Below are positions 47,122-60,189 of a stretch of 64,000 nucleotides of DNA, piece by piece. The notes under the pieces were generated by a model. That model ran no database searches and was not told the DNA's origin. It saw only the letters and a program-made list of their open reading frames with translations. Within the stretch, counting starts at the first letter, position 1. Every line of letters begins with the position of its first letter. The stretch is from positions 496,001 to 560,000 of the forward strand of contig JARBJD010000011.1 of NCBI GenBank assembly GCA_033064195.1, read 5' to 3'. A program made the translations under genes and the position numbers. Source of the stretch: Blattamonas nauphoetae. Its lineage: Eukaryota; Preaxostyla; Oxymonadida.

Positions 47122-50100
47122 ATGTCCATTTTCTCAAGGGGAACTCCACAACAACAAGCCCAACAAAAGTTCGAAAAGTACTTTGATCCATCTCTTCCAA
47201 TCACAAAGAGATACAAGAATTTCATGTCCTTCCTTCGTGTGTTCACACCACATCCTCATTCCATCGTTTACACAAATCTATATCTTCCAATAATCCGTTT
47301 CTGATATTAACTCATCTTTTTTCAACATTGTCAGACGATTTAAAAGATGAAGGTGCCCAGATTATCGTCAAAGAGAAGGTCCAAATTCTCATCAAGAATT
47401 TTGCGGAGACAATTGAACAACTGGAAATAGCCTGTGCGAAAAGTCTCACAGATCTTTCTCCGTTCACTTTTCTTTGTATCTTTTATCTTCTTATCCGTAG
47501 AACCTCTCTCAAATTCTGACTTGAGTGAATTCTATGATTCGGTGAGGCTTCTGACTCTTTATGCACCAAATGAACAACTAAAAGCGAATCTCGCATTGTA
47601 CAGTATAATTAATTCTACTCTTCCCTTACTTTCTGTCAATCTCGCATTTTTCAGTTCGCTTCCTTGACGGTTCACTGTCCTTCACCTCAAAGCAAGAAGC
47701 TCGATTGGGGGGATTTCGAATTCTTATGATTCTTGCACAAAAGCTAAAAGGAGATTTCCCTCAAACTGGGTTGTTCATCGGAAAATCGTTCAATTATTCC
47801 TTACTAACAACAATCCAACAGGAAAGCGAGCGACTTCCAACTCTAAATGCGAGTTTGTTGATTGCTCATCTTGTTCTATTGATAATGCTTTTGAATTCAT
47901 TGATTTCCACCACTCATCCTCCACAAGTCTCTATTGAACATAATTAATGACTGTCATTTACATTTTTCAGGTGCTCCACATCACTATTGTCATCGTGTCA
48001 AACCCCAACAAGATGATGATAGTGCTGAAATGCTACGTTTCCTGATGGAGACCATCATCAGCGATTCAGGAACATTCGAATGGTGGTTTTCTATTCTTAT
48101 AGAAAATGTCCTTCCATACATCATTCATCGTTTCTTTCCGTTGAGGACAACCAATCGTATGCGCCCTTCACGCACTTTTCATCATTTTTAGGAACTCCGT
48201 CATTTGCAATCTTTCAAAACAGTTGTCCAAGGACTCTCATTGAAGCAATAGCTCCTGCATTTTCTGAATGGTCCATGACATCGGCTCTCCTTCCGATTCT
48301 TTTTTCCAATGACAACAGAATTGAGGTATCCATCTCCAATTTTTCCTTCTCTCCGACTAACTAGATCATGATCAATCTATATATTTCGATCCTCAAAGTG
48401 TTTGTCGTCCCCCCAAAGACAGACAAACTCTATGAGCAAAAATCCGCAATCTACAATTCTGTTCTCACATTTGTCGTCAACTGGGTCAAAGACTGTACAA
48501 AAACAAAGTCTAATGCTTCTTTTGGAATCCAAATCCCCGTTGAAGAAGTGGAACGATTTTCATTATTCGTCGGGAAAAGTGTTGTCGAGTCCATCGTCGA
48601 CAATCAAAACAACTTCTCCGTCTCTCCTTCTCTTCTTGACCTTTTCTGTTTCTCTCTCCAGGACGCCCATCTCAATCACTTTAATGCTCTCCGGGGCTCC
48701 CTCATTGATTGTCCCCACAAACTTTCAGTCAAATCACGAAACGAATTTGTGGAGTTGTGGATGAGTGCTGTTGAATGGATGTACAACACCCTCTTCCCTC
48801 AGCAGGGACCAGTTTCGAAAGGGTCGGCTGTCCACGCCTGCACATTCACAGCTTCTGCGTTCTTCACTCTGTTCAAGGGCTTCCTGCATTCATTTGTGAA
48901 AAGTGTGGGGGAGGAGAAAGCTGTGTGGGACAAGCTGAGTGACAGACTCGTCCAACGCATCGCAGAACGATCGGAAGTGCTGGTGGCGTGGCGAGAGATC
49001 CTTGTGAGCCTCACTTCGGAAGTCATGTCCATCCTCAGAGGAGACTCCCCATCGAACCTCGAGTTTACTTTCCTTCCATCGACTTGCCATTGTCATCGAG
49101 CAGCAATCTCACGCGATGCGGCAGGGAAAGTGGTTGGAACTGGGGCGGATAAGAACGCACCATCCTCCTCGAAGTTGGACAAAGACTGGATTCCCTTCTT
49201 CGGCCACACTGTCTCGGACGAACTCACAGTTAAGTGGATCCGAGTGCTCTACCTCTTCCCCAAACTCCACAACATGACCAAGCTGAGCCACAAGGAGTAC
49301 ATGGTCGGTCTGGCCCAAGTTGTGGACAAGTTTGTTGACAGTAGCAATGCCAGTGCGAATGTGATGACATTCCCAATCGGAACTCCTAATTTCGTCGATC
49401 CCACACAATCTCTCTACGTCCGATCCACGCACTCCTCCGTCACAAGCCGGCCAAATCTGTCCCCAGTTCTCACCCCACAACTCTGTGCAATTGATGCGTC
49501 AACCCTCTTCAACATCATTGGTCCTCTCTTGTTCTCTGGCTCTGCCCTTCCTCCGCAGGGCTTCTGCGATGGAGTGAGTGTGGGTTTGGCATCGATCATT
49601 CATTTGATTTGTTCAAGCCCGTCTCTGATCAACCAGCACTTCCTGAATGAGTCGATCACAACCATCTCTCGCCAATTCACCACAAGGCAGGCGGATACCC
49701 TCGTCAATCTTCTTCCGTTCCTTTCCAAGTTTCTGTTGTACTCTCCACCGCTGACTCTCGGGATTCTTCCGCTCATCTCGTCGAATCTCATCCTCCCGTC
49801 CTTCCCCAGCCTCGATCACATCAACGGTCTTCACGCACTCAGCATCTTCGCCACGGCAGGACTGGTTCCATCCCTTTTCGCACATCTCGTCGACTCTGGT
49901 CTCCCATCGAAAACGTACACGTGGGGTCAGTCACGGACTGACATCATCGCTTTCTGCCTCAACTGCGCTCTCCCATCGGCCCAACCGAGCACTGTCTCTC
50001 AGTCGAACTCTGCCCAATCTCCAGAAACTGCATTTGCTGCGATTAATTGCATTACTCTCATGGCGATTGATTCAATCCATCAGGACCCAATCAACTCATC

Positions 50101-52477
50101 CATGTTCTCCAAACTTGTCTCCGCTCTCACGGCCATTTTGGGTACACTTACATTCATCACCCCGTCCAGCAACATGGCTACCACAGACTTCGTGAAATTA
50201 CGTTCTGTCATCGAGGCATTCCACTCAATCTCATTTTGCTGGCGGAAGGGAATCGAAAAGGAAGCAAGCATTTGTTCGTCTGTTCTCGTCACTCTCTCTT
50301 CCACAGCCGAGAAGCTCTTCACTGTTCTGAACTCGTCCATCGCGAAAAATCCGTCACTCGCTGCAACTATCTCCTTTTTCTTATTATTTATTTTTGATCT
50401 TGCTTTGGATTGGATCTGTCTTCTGCCTGGGCTTCTCTCGTCACTCGAAGTGATGACACCGCTATTCCGCATCCTCACAAAAGCCTCTCAACTGGAAACA
50501 GCATCTGCTCCGACCACACGCAACACCACAAGCTCTGCTTCATCGGGACTTCGCTCGATCGCGTTTGGTCAGAGCAGTTCTCGCTCGACGCTCTCCTCGT
50601 CGACCTCGGTCAGCACCCTTCCCGTCTTCTCGTCGACAGCGCTGGGAGACTCATTCCACAGCCTGTTGAAGGCTGGATTTCCACCGTCTTTGAAGCCTTT
50701 TGTGGAAACATTCAGTTCGCTTGCCCCCACCCTGAAGGTTAAACTTGCATCGACCTTCACACTCTTATTCCTTTTTTCGAACACCCTTGAGTTCACGTTC
50801 ATACATGACACAGATCCTGACGAACTAGACGCACAGACAACCAAAGTCATCACTTTTGCACAAAACCATAACATCATCTCTCTCAGCCCAAGCACCTCCC
50901 CAGGAGTCAAGAATCCTGTTCTCCCATCCCCGTTCGGCGTCACAACTAGAAAGGAAGGCGATCCAAACCAATCTCCATCAAAGCTCGATTCACCAGCGTC
51001 TGTGCAGATGACGGTGCGAACTCCGATCGGGAAGCATCGGTGGATTGTCAATGAAGTCCTTTTCGATCCAGCGTACAAACCGGAGGAGGAGAAAGAGGCG
51101 ATGAAGAAAGCTGAGAACGAATACAACAAGCAGCGCAAAGATGCGATTGAGAAGGTCAAAAGTGATGAGGCTGATGCTCGTCTGGAATCTGATGGCCCCA
51201 TCCCATCATCTCTCGACATTCCTGTGGGGTCAATGAATCCAGAGCAGGCATCTGATAGCGCCAATGACCAAGAGGTGATCCTCCCTGATCCGTCCTCGCC
51301 GGCCATATTTGAAAAGACTGCAGCAATGTCTCCCACTCCTCCGCTCATTCAGTCTTCAGACAAGATTAAATTTGACTTCTCCAAACTCCCAAGTGTTACA
51401 CCTCTTCCCTCCAGTCAGCCATTCTTCCTATCAGATACCAAACCTGACCCAGTCATTAACAACCCAATGGGTTCGAACACTCCCGTGAGAGACACTGAGA
51501 AAGACCCGCTAGCCACCGTCAGGTTCCTGCTGTATGAACTCGGAATTCTCGATCCAGACATTCGCCGGACTTGGACTCAACTCGAACACAGTACCGGGAA
51601 AGAGACTTCCGCACGTGATACTCCGCTAAACAAGATTCTTCAGATGCTCGACGAATTGAACGGGAAAAAGGTGTCAGAGGTGTGTGTGATGTATGTCGGT
51701 GAAGCTGAAGACTCGGCCGTCCCACCGAGAGGGCTTGGTCTGTCTGACAACGAAATCAACATCCTTTCAAGCACATCAGTCTCTCTCCCATTTGCTGATT
51801 TTGTGAGAGCAATGACATGGCAGAAACAAAATGAATGGATTTGGGAAACACCAACAACTGTTCTCAAACTTCATGTCGTTCCATTTCTGAAGTGGGAAAG
51901 CTTTGAAGGAAGGACGACACTCGGTGAAGACAACAGGAAGAAGTGGGAACGAAGACTAAAGGAACTCAGCGAGAGGTGCAGTGTCTGTGTCATCTGGGAT
52001 GAAAATGAATCACCACTCAACTTGTCGTTCAGCTCGTCTTTCACATCAGTCATCACAATCAGCCCGAAGCCAGCCGAGGACAGTCCATGCATCTACACAG
52101 TTACCCCAGTCTGGAATGAACTGACGCCAGTCGAACGCACAAAAAAGGCCAACACATTCAACTTTGTTCCTTTTGTCGAATCACACCTGGACAACATGCC
52201 TGCTCCTGTCCAAGCGTCGCCATTCGCAACATCAACTTTGGTTCCACCACATCTCCTGCCCATCCTTGTCCGAGCTGCTTGTTTGAATGCCGATCGAACG
52301 ATCTCCATCAACGGAGGACATCAACCATCCATAGATCATTGGATTTTACGGTATGTATTCTCTTTGTCACATTCTTCTCCTCTCCTTATCAGGATGCTGA
52401 TTATTGTAAAGGCGATTGAAACCACTCAGATTGAGAAAAACCCTCAGTTGTACTACGCGAATCTCTTCCATTGTTGA
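47122..52477 (+). CDS. RalGAP-alpha-like protein with C-terminal Rap/Ran-GAP domain
   Basis: RalGAP alpha/beta complexes, relatives of tuberin, turn off Ral-type small GTPases. Exons 47122-47296, 47335-47442, 47501-47602, 47655-47852, 47971-48156, 48192-48325, 48365-52350 and 52393-52477 encode 1,657 aa. The N-terminus fits the family (ARLGGFRILMILAQKL resembles the conserved helix of RalGAP alpha), and a helical and Ser/Pro-rich middle follows. The GAP domain at about 1350-1655 includes LSDNEINILSSTSVSLPFAD, WIWETPTTVLKLHVV, CVIWDENES, VITISPKP and PHLLPILVRAACLNAD. At the place of the GND-type loop that carries the catalytic Asn the protein reads KELSERCSV, without that Asn. The final intron (52351-52392) is 42 nt with no stop. 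Intron 47853-47970 is unusually long and is the weakest join. Confidence 0.8.
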
Positions 52478-52601
52478 GCCTCTCATATTCTGACTTATCA
52501 TTTTTCTCTCTTTCCTGTTTTTTACTCTCACCTTTTTCTGCCCGCCTCGATTTTGAAACAATCTTTCAGCAAAAAGAGTGAAATGTTTCAACGGTTCCAA
52601 C

Positions 52602-55600
52602 TCAGGTGAAGAGACGCAACCAATCCTTCCTCAGTTGAGCGAAGTTTACACAAAAACGATCACGTGATCGGTGATTCAGTGATTCTGGGATATCTTCCAG
52701 AAGTTGCGTTCCAAATTGATACACAAAGACTTCTCGTTGATCTTCTGGGACTGAAGATGACATGCTGTGGAGGTAGGTCTCATAGAGCTGGAAGAAGTGA
52801 AGGTCAAAGAAGTCAAACATCTGGATGCACTTTGATCACTGCCAGAAGAGGGTGTGCTGCCTGAGTCTGGAGCTCCTCCTCCTTCAGAGCAATTGTGAAT
52901 ATTCGCAAGAGGATGGTTGCGAAGAGTTCGGGATATATGGTCTCAACTTCATAAAAATTACTCACAGCGTGGTCCGGTCTGCCCTCGTGGCTGTAAACGT
53001 ACGTAAAAATGGAGTTAAAGATTTCGAGTGCCTTGCTGATCTGATTTGGATCTGATGAAAAGAGGGGATGAGACAAAGGCAAGACCAAACTGAGCGAGGA
53101 AAGTGAATCGACCACTTTCTCGATGATTCCCAACAAAATAGTCTTCTCGACAGTCAGAGCAGTTTGAATTTCCGAATGAAAAACAGCATTCAGAAATGTG
53201 AGTGTGGTGTCTGCTAATTTTGGGAAAATCTCAAGGTGCCGGCGGGGGACTGAGTTGATCATCCGAAAAGCGGTCTCAACTGACCTTTCGAGGCTGTTGT
53301 CGTCGTAATAATTGCACACACCAAACGGGACGTACGACCCGTCGATGGAGTTGGAGAGAAGAACGAGCAGACACTTCACTGGTTTGTAGAAGTTCTTGTA
53401 CAGATTGTCTGGAGTGGTGAATGCAGGGAGTGTCTCGTAGATGTGTGATGGTGATATTTTCTCGACAATTTCAGCTGTTGTTCGGAAGAGATGCACAGCG
53501 TTGGCAGCGTTCAGATTGTGCGAATGTCGAAGCGACCTGTTCAGAGACAGCTCTCCCCAAAACTTTAAAAATGCGCAGACAACTTTCGAATTCATCTCCC
53601 ACGCAACCACAATCCGCACAAAAGTGTCAAAGTACGGCTTCAGTTCATCGAAAAGCTGCCCAAAGTAAGACACAGCTGTACATGATTGACTGATGCCCCG
53701 AAGGTCGAGGAAGAGAGAGATGAGAGGCGCTTCAAACTCCGGTGATGTGAGCTCCTGGTGCGATTTCTGCGAGAGAAACCTCAGGTTTATGGTGAAAGGA
53801 GTAAAGAAAGGCTGAAAAAGGTCAAATTTGTGTTCGGTGAAAAGGAGACTATGAGAACGAAGATGAACGTGAGAAAAGGAAAGAAAGGTCATACTTGCCC
53901 AGAAACTCGTAGAACTGGATGTGGAGATTGGACGGCTCTCGCAGAAACTCAAACCGCTCGACAGTGTGGTTCTGGAGCACGTCCTTCATGCTTTCCACGT
54001 TTTGGATGAGCTTCGCCCCGTTGTACCCCCTCTCCACTTCACCCAAGAAGGAGAGGCACGCATCGAGCATGTCTGTGTCACTCGGCCAGTTGCGGAGAAG
54101 ATTGAAGGAGAGGTCGACAAACGCAGAGAGGATGTGTTGAGCACTGCTGATCATTGCGATGTGGGTGATGCGTTCGTTGACGACGGTGCAGAAGCTGACG
54201 CTTTCGATGATGAAGGTTTTGGAGAAGTTGTTGATGAAGTACAACTCGGCCATCACCAGGCGCTTTGTGGCTGTTGTGATGGGCGGCATCATCTGGTTGA
54301 TACGCAACAGTCGCATGGCGTGCCCTGAGATCTCACCATCGAAAGTGTCGAGGTCAGGGCGGTGCGAGCTGTTCCTCTTGACGGAGATTGTCCCGCCCAC
54401 AACATACACAATCCACGCCAGCTCCGTCTCGACGAGAGCGAGAGATGAGATCGTGTCCTCTGATCGATCTGCTTGGGCCAACTGGACGAGGGTTGTGTAT
54501 CTCTCCAAGCGAGGCTGAAGAAGGTCGACGAGGTACGGGCAGAGAGAGGAGTACGAGAAGCGGACGAGGAGCGCGATCGAGTTCATTTGTTGGGTGAGCA
54601 GGTCCTCCTTGTTGAACGGGTCCTCGTTCAGCAGATCGTCCACAAGCTTCTGTGAAACGACCAACTTCGTCTCCACGTACTGTTTGACCACGTCTGTGAT
54701 CAGAGACTCCCACGTCACGTCGAGATGGGCAGGGTTCGGGTCCTCCCGCTCCGTGACAGGGAGGAGGATGTGGATGGGGTTGTCGGGGAAGAGGCGGATG
54801 ATGTTCGATGTTCGAGAAAATGTCGAGCTCCCTCGGGCTGATGTCTGCACCATTCTTGCCCAGAAGGAGAGCAGATAATACAAAATGTTGGCTGATGACT
54901 CCCAGTTTTTGAAGGCTGTGAATGTTAAGCGACTCACCTCGACAATAAACGAGGAGAAAATGGGGACTGATTCCAAATCTTGATTCGTATACGTGGCTTT
55001 GAGCTTAAAGATCAGTCGGCAGAGTTGGTGGGTGATATTCTGGTTGCTAGTGCAGATGCTTGATTTCATTATTGTTGTAAGATGGTCCAACATGCTCGAA
55101 ATGAAACGAAGCTTTGAATCATCATTAGAGTAGATACTTCTTCGGACGGCAGCAAATTGACACAGAATTTCCAGGCACTTGGGAGAGAGATGAGAACAAA
55201 CGAGAGGCGTGACAAAATCAGAAAACAAACAGTTTTCTGTTCATTCGGGAAGTCAGAAAGTTTGTCAAAGAGCTCAAAAAAGATGACGTGTGTCATTGTG
55301 TCTTCAAAAAGCGGCTGCCAGGAAGCTGGAATCTTTGCGGAAGATTGAGAGAAAGGTAATGGAATGATATTCGATCAAAATAGCAAACATGTACACTAGC
55401 ATTGTCATCATTGGACGATGATGGGCTTGTTCCAATAAAATCAAATGACCAGCACATGAGAGCGAGATTTAGAGCTTCTGTGAGAATTTGGTGTTGTTGT
55501 AAAACTGAGGGAAGAATGAAACAAAAAGAGCGTACAATGCAATGAATTATAGTCTCCTTGCAAATAAGATGTGAGGCATTGTTGTGAAACCGTCACTGTT

Positions 55601-56300
55601 CCAAATAAACATGTAGATTTAAAATTTACCTGACACTATGGTGAAAAGAAGAGAAAGTATCAAAACACAAAGAGAATACATACCCGACGGTTCTCAGTGG
55701 CAGTGAATGCTTTATCGTGGTCAAAACACACCTGCCTGAGAATTTCGTTCAGGAGTTTTAGTCCAACAAGGCTCAAATTGAGTTGACCTCTAAAAAACTG
55801 TCCGTATAAGTCAGAATTCATAGATTCTCCATTTGCCACCCATCCCAACTTTTGAATACGTGCATATAGTTCACATATCGACTGAATTGCCTGGATCAAT
55901 GGTGGAGTTTGTCCTGGCTTGGATCTTTCAAGAAAATCCTGTGAATAGGCGACATCAATAATCAATGGTCCAGAGTTTTGGAGATACTGATGTAAAAATG
56001 TCGCTACAAAAAAGAGATGACTCTTTGCAAGGAAGAAGATTTCAAACCGAGTCCTGTTCGTTTATCCTCTGGTGTGGACGACCAGTGTTCGGTTAATAAC
56101 TTTAGGAGACACTTACAACAGAATAATAAAGTGAAGGGATTCTGAGAATTTGAGATGGCATTAGTACAGTGTTCAATAATGTTTTCCTGCATTGAGAACT
56201 GGTCAAGCCAATTGAAAGCAATATCTCGTGGAAAAGGTCCAGAAACATCGAAATACGATGTTGTGTATTGTTCAAGTTCGGATAACTCTTGGTTTGCCAT
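52602..56300 (-). CDS. XPO7: Exportin-7 (XPO7/RanBP16) family transport receptor
   Basis: An importin-beta-type receptor that exports folded cargo with RanGTP. ATG 56300 starts MANQELSELEQYTTSYFDV. Recognisable blocks follow on several exons: the second HEAT region with IQSICELYARIQKLGW (human LIQLYARITKLGW) and GLKLLNEILRQV, then LTHQLCRLIFKLKATY, NILYYLLSFWARM, LVETELAWIVYVVGG and LRINQMM in the middle, DLRGISQSCTAVSYFGQLFD after that, and at the end LLEDIPESLNHRSRDRFC matching the terminal NRDRFTQNL motif. The last intron is 52788-52818 (31 nt); another lies near 53810-53890. Exon limits between 55280 and 56050 are approximate. The overall size, about 1,050-1,090 aa, fits XPO7. The whole protein is predicted to be helical solenoid. 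Confidence 0.85.
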
Positions 56301-56477
56301 CGAAAACAAGATCGACCCAACACTAATATTTCATACTGGAAAAATGCTGTGAAATGTCACATCGCCACCAGAATTCAGTCATTCGGTATAAAGAGATCTG
56401 ATCTAATCGTTTCATGTTTACAACCAGATCCTAGAAATACATAGGAACAGAACTGAGATGAGTTATTGAGAAAAGAC

Positions 56478-58456
56478 TCAGCATCCATCAGGAGATGGAA
56501 CCCAATCTGGATCCCGACTGCGACATCTCTCAAACATGTGTGAGTATGGAGTGATTGTGTTGTAGAGATCCAACCTCAGTTCATACTTTCCCATAACCTG
56601 ACAGAATGGACGGCCTTTTGTGCTGTCCACTGGGCACACAGTCGACAGACGACGAGACATCGCTTTTGGGTCGAATATTTTGAGCTGTGGAATGAGAAGA
56701 AGGAGAACCAGACCATTGTTACGTCTTTGGGAGAGAATTCGTTGGCGTTTAGGGTGACATTCTTCAGGACGCCTCCAGCTGCGAGCATGTGAATGACGAG
56801 AGAGGAGCAAAAGATAGATTCTCCATCCTACACACAAGAGGAGATGAGAGGAGATGAAGATGAACATATAAAATCAGTCTGTAAGAACGGTAATGAAGAA
56901 ATGCAATCAAGACAACAGCACATCTACGCTGCACACCTCGTACAGCCATGCATCGTCCTCGGGGATCGCTGCCACATCCCACAGACCCATCCCCAGCTGT
57001 GCAGACTTTTCCATACAGTCCGCCAGACTGGTGCACGCACACTCCACCCCAACCGCCTCACACAGTTCGACCTGCGTCATCTCCAGCCGTTTCGAGATCC
57101 CATCAGCGACCAGTTCTTTCACCATGCTCGGCTTGATCTTCTCAAACAGATGAACGACAAGTTCGAGCGAGGCCTGACTGAGAATGGATGGGATGTTCCC
57201 GTCGGGTGTGTCGATTTGGACATAAGGGAATGTGCGAATTGAAAACGAGCGAGCGTGGAGGTCGAACCAATTTCTGGCAGCTGTCACGTTGAAGTGCGAC
57301 GAGAGCGACGACGAGAGAGGGAGGAGAGCAACAAGATAATTGTGCTTGTGATACGCTGTATACCACTTCTGGAAGGGCGTCTGCAACATAAAAGAAAGAG
57401 ATGAGAAGAACGAAGAACCCCACACTCTTCTGAACCCATCGCCCCACGGTGTTTTCTCCTCAAAAGTATTGCCTGCTGTTGTCTCATACACGAAAACATC
57501 CTTTCCCTCCTTCATCACCAATGCCACATGGCTCACCAACGCTCCTGTAAGAAGAGTGTTGATGCCAGACAGGCCACTCATGCTGAAGCAGGCCAACACA
57601 TCGCCTGTTTTGAGAGAGGCTTCGAGTCTGGCGATGTCTGGGTTGGCACTTTCGTCGCGGTCAACGAAGGAGATGTTCATTTGGGAGGAATAGAACTGGA
57701 TGAGCTGCTTTTCGGAGGAGTTGAGGAGGGAGAGGATGAGTTTGAGGAGTTTGAAGGAGTTGAGGAGGAAGGGGAGGAGACTGAGACGAACGAACAGAAG
57801 TGGAGAGAGGTATGGACAGATATGAAGGGTATATGACGAACCTTTGATCCATTCTGAACACTCTGATTCCGTTGTATTCTGCTTCCAATCTTTCCGCGTC
57901 GCTTGCCCATTTTTTGATTGTGATTGTGTGAAAGCCCTGAACAGATGAATGATGCTGAAAAGAAAGAAAACACATACTTTCCGCACAAACGGTTGAACAA
58001 ATACTCTCTCGGATGTCATGAAAATGAGAAAATCCGAGCATAACAGTGTGGTTGGCGACGTCACATTGAGGAGGAGTGTAGCGCCAGAAGACGATATATT
58101 TGCAGTCCCCGAATAGTGAGTAAAACACGGGAGCGAAAAATTGAGGATAGATTGATGCTTTAGAGATCCTAATGTGAGAGGAGGGGCAAAATGAGGAAAG
58201 ATGAGAAAAGGAGACCGACGTAAAGTGGGAGGATATCCAATGGTCTCGATGTGTGAAATGGATTTTCGAGATCTCTATCTGATGGGATCATTTGGAAGAG
58301 TTCTGCGAGCGAGTAGTTGGTTTGTTCCAGTGTCCGATGGATGAGAGTTTGTCCTCGTGAAGAATATGTCTTCATTTGCGACTGGATCTGCATATGAGAT
58401 AGATCAAAACGTTTCGAATGACATGAAACAGCGTGCGTAATCAATATGAGGATCAT
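56478..58456 (-). CDS. Membrane/secreted papain-fold (permuted NlpC/YiiX-like) cysteine amidase
   Basis: ATG 58456 opens a short signal peptide (MILILITHAVSC). The lumenal part is rich in Asn-x-Ser/Thr sites. The core begins at TGDVLACFSMSGLSG, leading to SHVALVMKEGKDVFVYE, the His block of permuted papain-like enzymes, where catalytic His precedes Cys. WGDGFRR and a helical lid follow; after a splice comes DGESIFCSSLVIHMLAAGG with a candidate nucleophilic Cys in FCSS. The last exon ends RCRSRDPDWVPSPDGC. The His-before-Cys order fits YiiX/C92 or LRAT/NlpC relatives, which hydrolyse amide or ester bonds in peptides or lipids. The substrate is unknown. Exon limits between 57360 and 57960 are approximate, with more than one possible join near 57840. 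Confidence 0.65.
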
Positions 58457-59060
58457 TGTTAGATGTATAGACAGCTTTGCGAGTCAGAGGTTCGCAACTG
58501 GATGATCGATTTGAATAAGAATAAAAGAGTAGCAATCGTGGAGAACTTCATACAATCGCAGGCACGAACAAAAATGCAGTGTCAAATGAGGAAAATAAGT
58601 GAGATATATCGTAGATTCTCTCGGTTTTCAGTCAGGAAACGTGAATAGGAAAGCCCGATGATCTTCAGTCCAGAGTTTACCCCAAACTGGTATAATAAGA
58701 TGAATACATTCAAGAAGACATAATATTCCATTCCAGTGGTATAACAAAGAAGTCAGTAGAATGGTTGGAGATTCACCTGATGAACCACTTTGTGTGAGAT
58801 CAATGAAGGTATGTTGGAGGCTGAACAGAAATATGATTGAGTGAAGTTCGATAAGGGAGGGATTGATCACTAAGGAATCGGTGGGACCCGAGAAAAGCAA
58901 TTGAAGCAATATCCGAAGCTTAAGCCCGAAATTGTCGTCAATTAGTTTCAGAAAGATCTTTCATCGAATAATTCATCATTGGAAGAGCAAATACTTCCTG
59001 ATTAGAGAATGATTGAAAATGAGCGACAACATATTGGGTTGATCTAACTAGAAAACTCCA
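58457..59060. other. Intergenic stretch with one weak open frame
   Basis: About 600 bp between the papain-fold gene start and eL18. The minus strand has a 93-codon open frame at 58628-58909 with Leu/Ile-rich, ordinary-looking composition (SLIELHSIIFLFSLQHTF, then a Trp- and His-containing end). It has no credible start: its first ATG-like codon is a TTG. Splice signals are present inside it, so it could be one exon of a small or decayed gene. I could not join it to neighbours. Nothing else is seen apart from the likely eL18 promoter. Confidence 0.35.
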
Positions 59061-59803
59061 ATGGTCTGTTTTGAGGGAAATCATCTCTTTATTACTTTAT
59101 TTTTACTTATGTGTTCATTTTGAGAATAGTTTTCTTGAAGATATAATCCATGACCTCTTATTCATTGTAAAATCTGTGCGAATCACTTCTTTCCAGGGTA
59201 TCGATCTTGTTGCAGGTGGCCGCTCAAAAAAAGCTGTTCGTCGTGAACCAAAATCTGATGATCCATATCTTCGCATGTTGGTGAAGGTATTTCTTTCATA
59301 AGAAGCCCAAACTGACTATCATCTTTCTCACAATCAACTCTCTTTTCCAGCTCTACAGGTACCTTGTTCGTAGAACTCACTCCAACTTCGACAAAGTTAT
59401 CCTTCACCGTCTCTGCCTCAGCCGTATTCACCGTGCTCCCCTTACAGTCAGCCGAATCGCTCGTGAAACTAAAAAAGTTCCAGAACGCATCGCTGTTTGT
59501 GTTTGCACTGTTACCGATGATGTCCGCCTCCTCAATGTTCCAAAAATGCGCATTGCTGCTCTTCGTTTCACTCAATCAGCCCGCGACAGAATCACACGCG
59601 CTGGTGGAGAATGCATCTCCCTCGACCAACTCGCCATGAAGGCTCCAACTGGTCGCAACACCCTGCTCCTCCGCGGACCAAAGAACAACAGAGAAGCAGT
59701 GAAATACTTCGGAAAGCCCGCTGGTGTCCCACATTCTCACACAAAACCAAGAACCCTCAGCCGTCACTCAGAAGACAGAAGTGGATTCAAGAACGGTTAC
59801 TAA
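59061..59803 (+). CDS. RPL18: Ribosomal protein eL18
   Basis: A component of the large cytosolic ribosomal subunit. The frame [20 protein letters not shown] opens right after an acceptor at 59196, so the ATG must come from upstream. ATG 59061-59063 followed by GT gives a first exon that is only the start codon, with a 133-nt first intron; this is common for ribosomal protein genes. A second intron (59287-59350, 64 nt) joins LRMLVK to [16 protein letters not shown]. Family blocks are present throughout: [66 protein letters not shown] and GVPHSHTKP. The protein is about 180 aa (human 188). Codon use is regular and there is no sign of decay. Confidence 0.93.
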
Positions 59804-60189
59804 GCGGCTTATTAATCTCATGATACATTGTTCATTTCATTGAAGGAGTATTCTTGATGATTAGTAGATCTTCCCAAAAGTGTCACATTCTAAGATCGAA
59901 AGATCCTGTTTTGTGTCAGTTTTTTTGATGTAGCGTGAAGACTTGTGTTCTTCTCGAATGTTTTCGAGTCCAAGTTGAATGAGCATTGATCATACCCTTG
60001 TTCAGATCCTGCAGAGTCTATTCTTCAGATGTTCAAATACTAGACAGAAACAACTATCATCATGGGTGGGATTTGATGATTCAGATTCTAAACGGAAGAT
60101 GTTATTCAAGAAGACAAAGAATAGAATAATAATTCGTTTTGTCCTGAAATTGAAGAATGATAAAAATTAGAGCTTCGAATTGCCAAAGA
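59804..60189. other. Intergenic region between convergent genes, nothing seen
   Basis: 386 bp of AT-rich sequence lie between the eL18 stop and the stop of the large minus-strand gene. The longest open frame is 63 codons with Lys/Asn/Phe-biased composition, typical of AT-rich noncoding DNA. No RNA gene, repeat or element was recognised. It should hold the two polyadenylation regions; AATAAA-like stretches occur, such as AGAATAATAATTCG near 60120. Confidence 0.5.
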
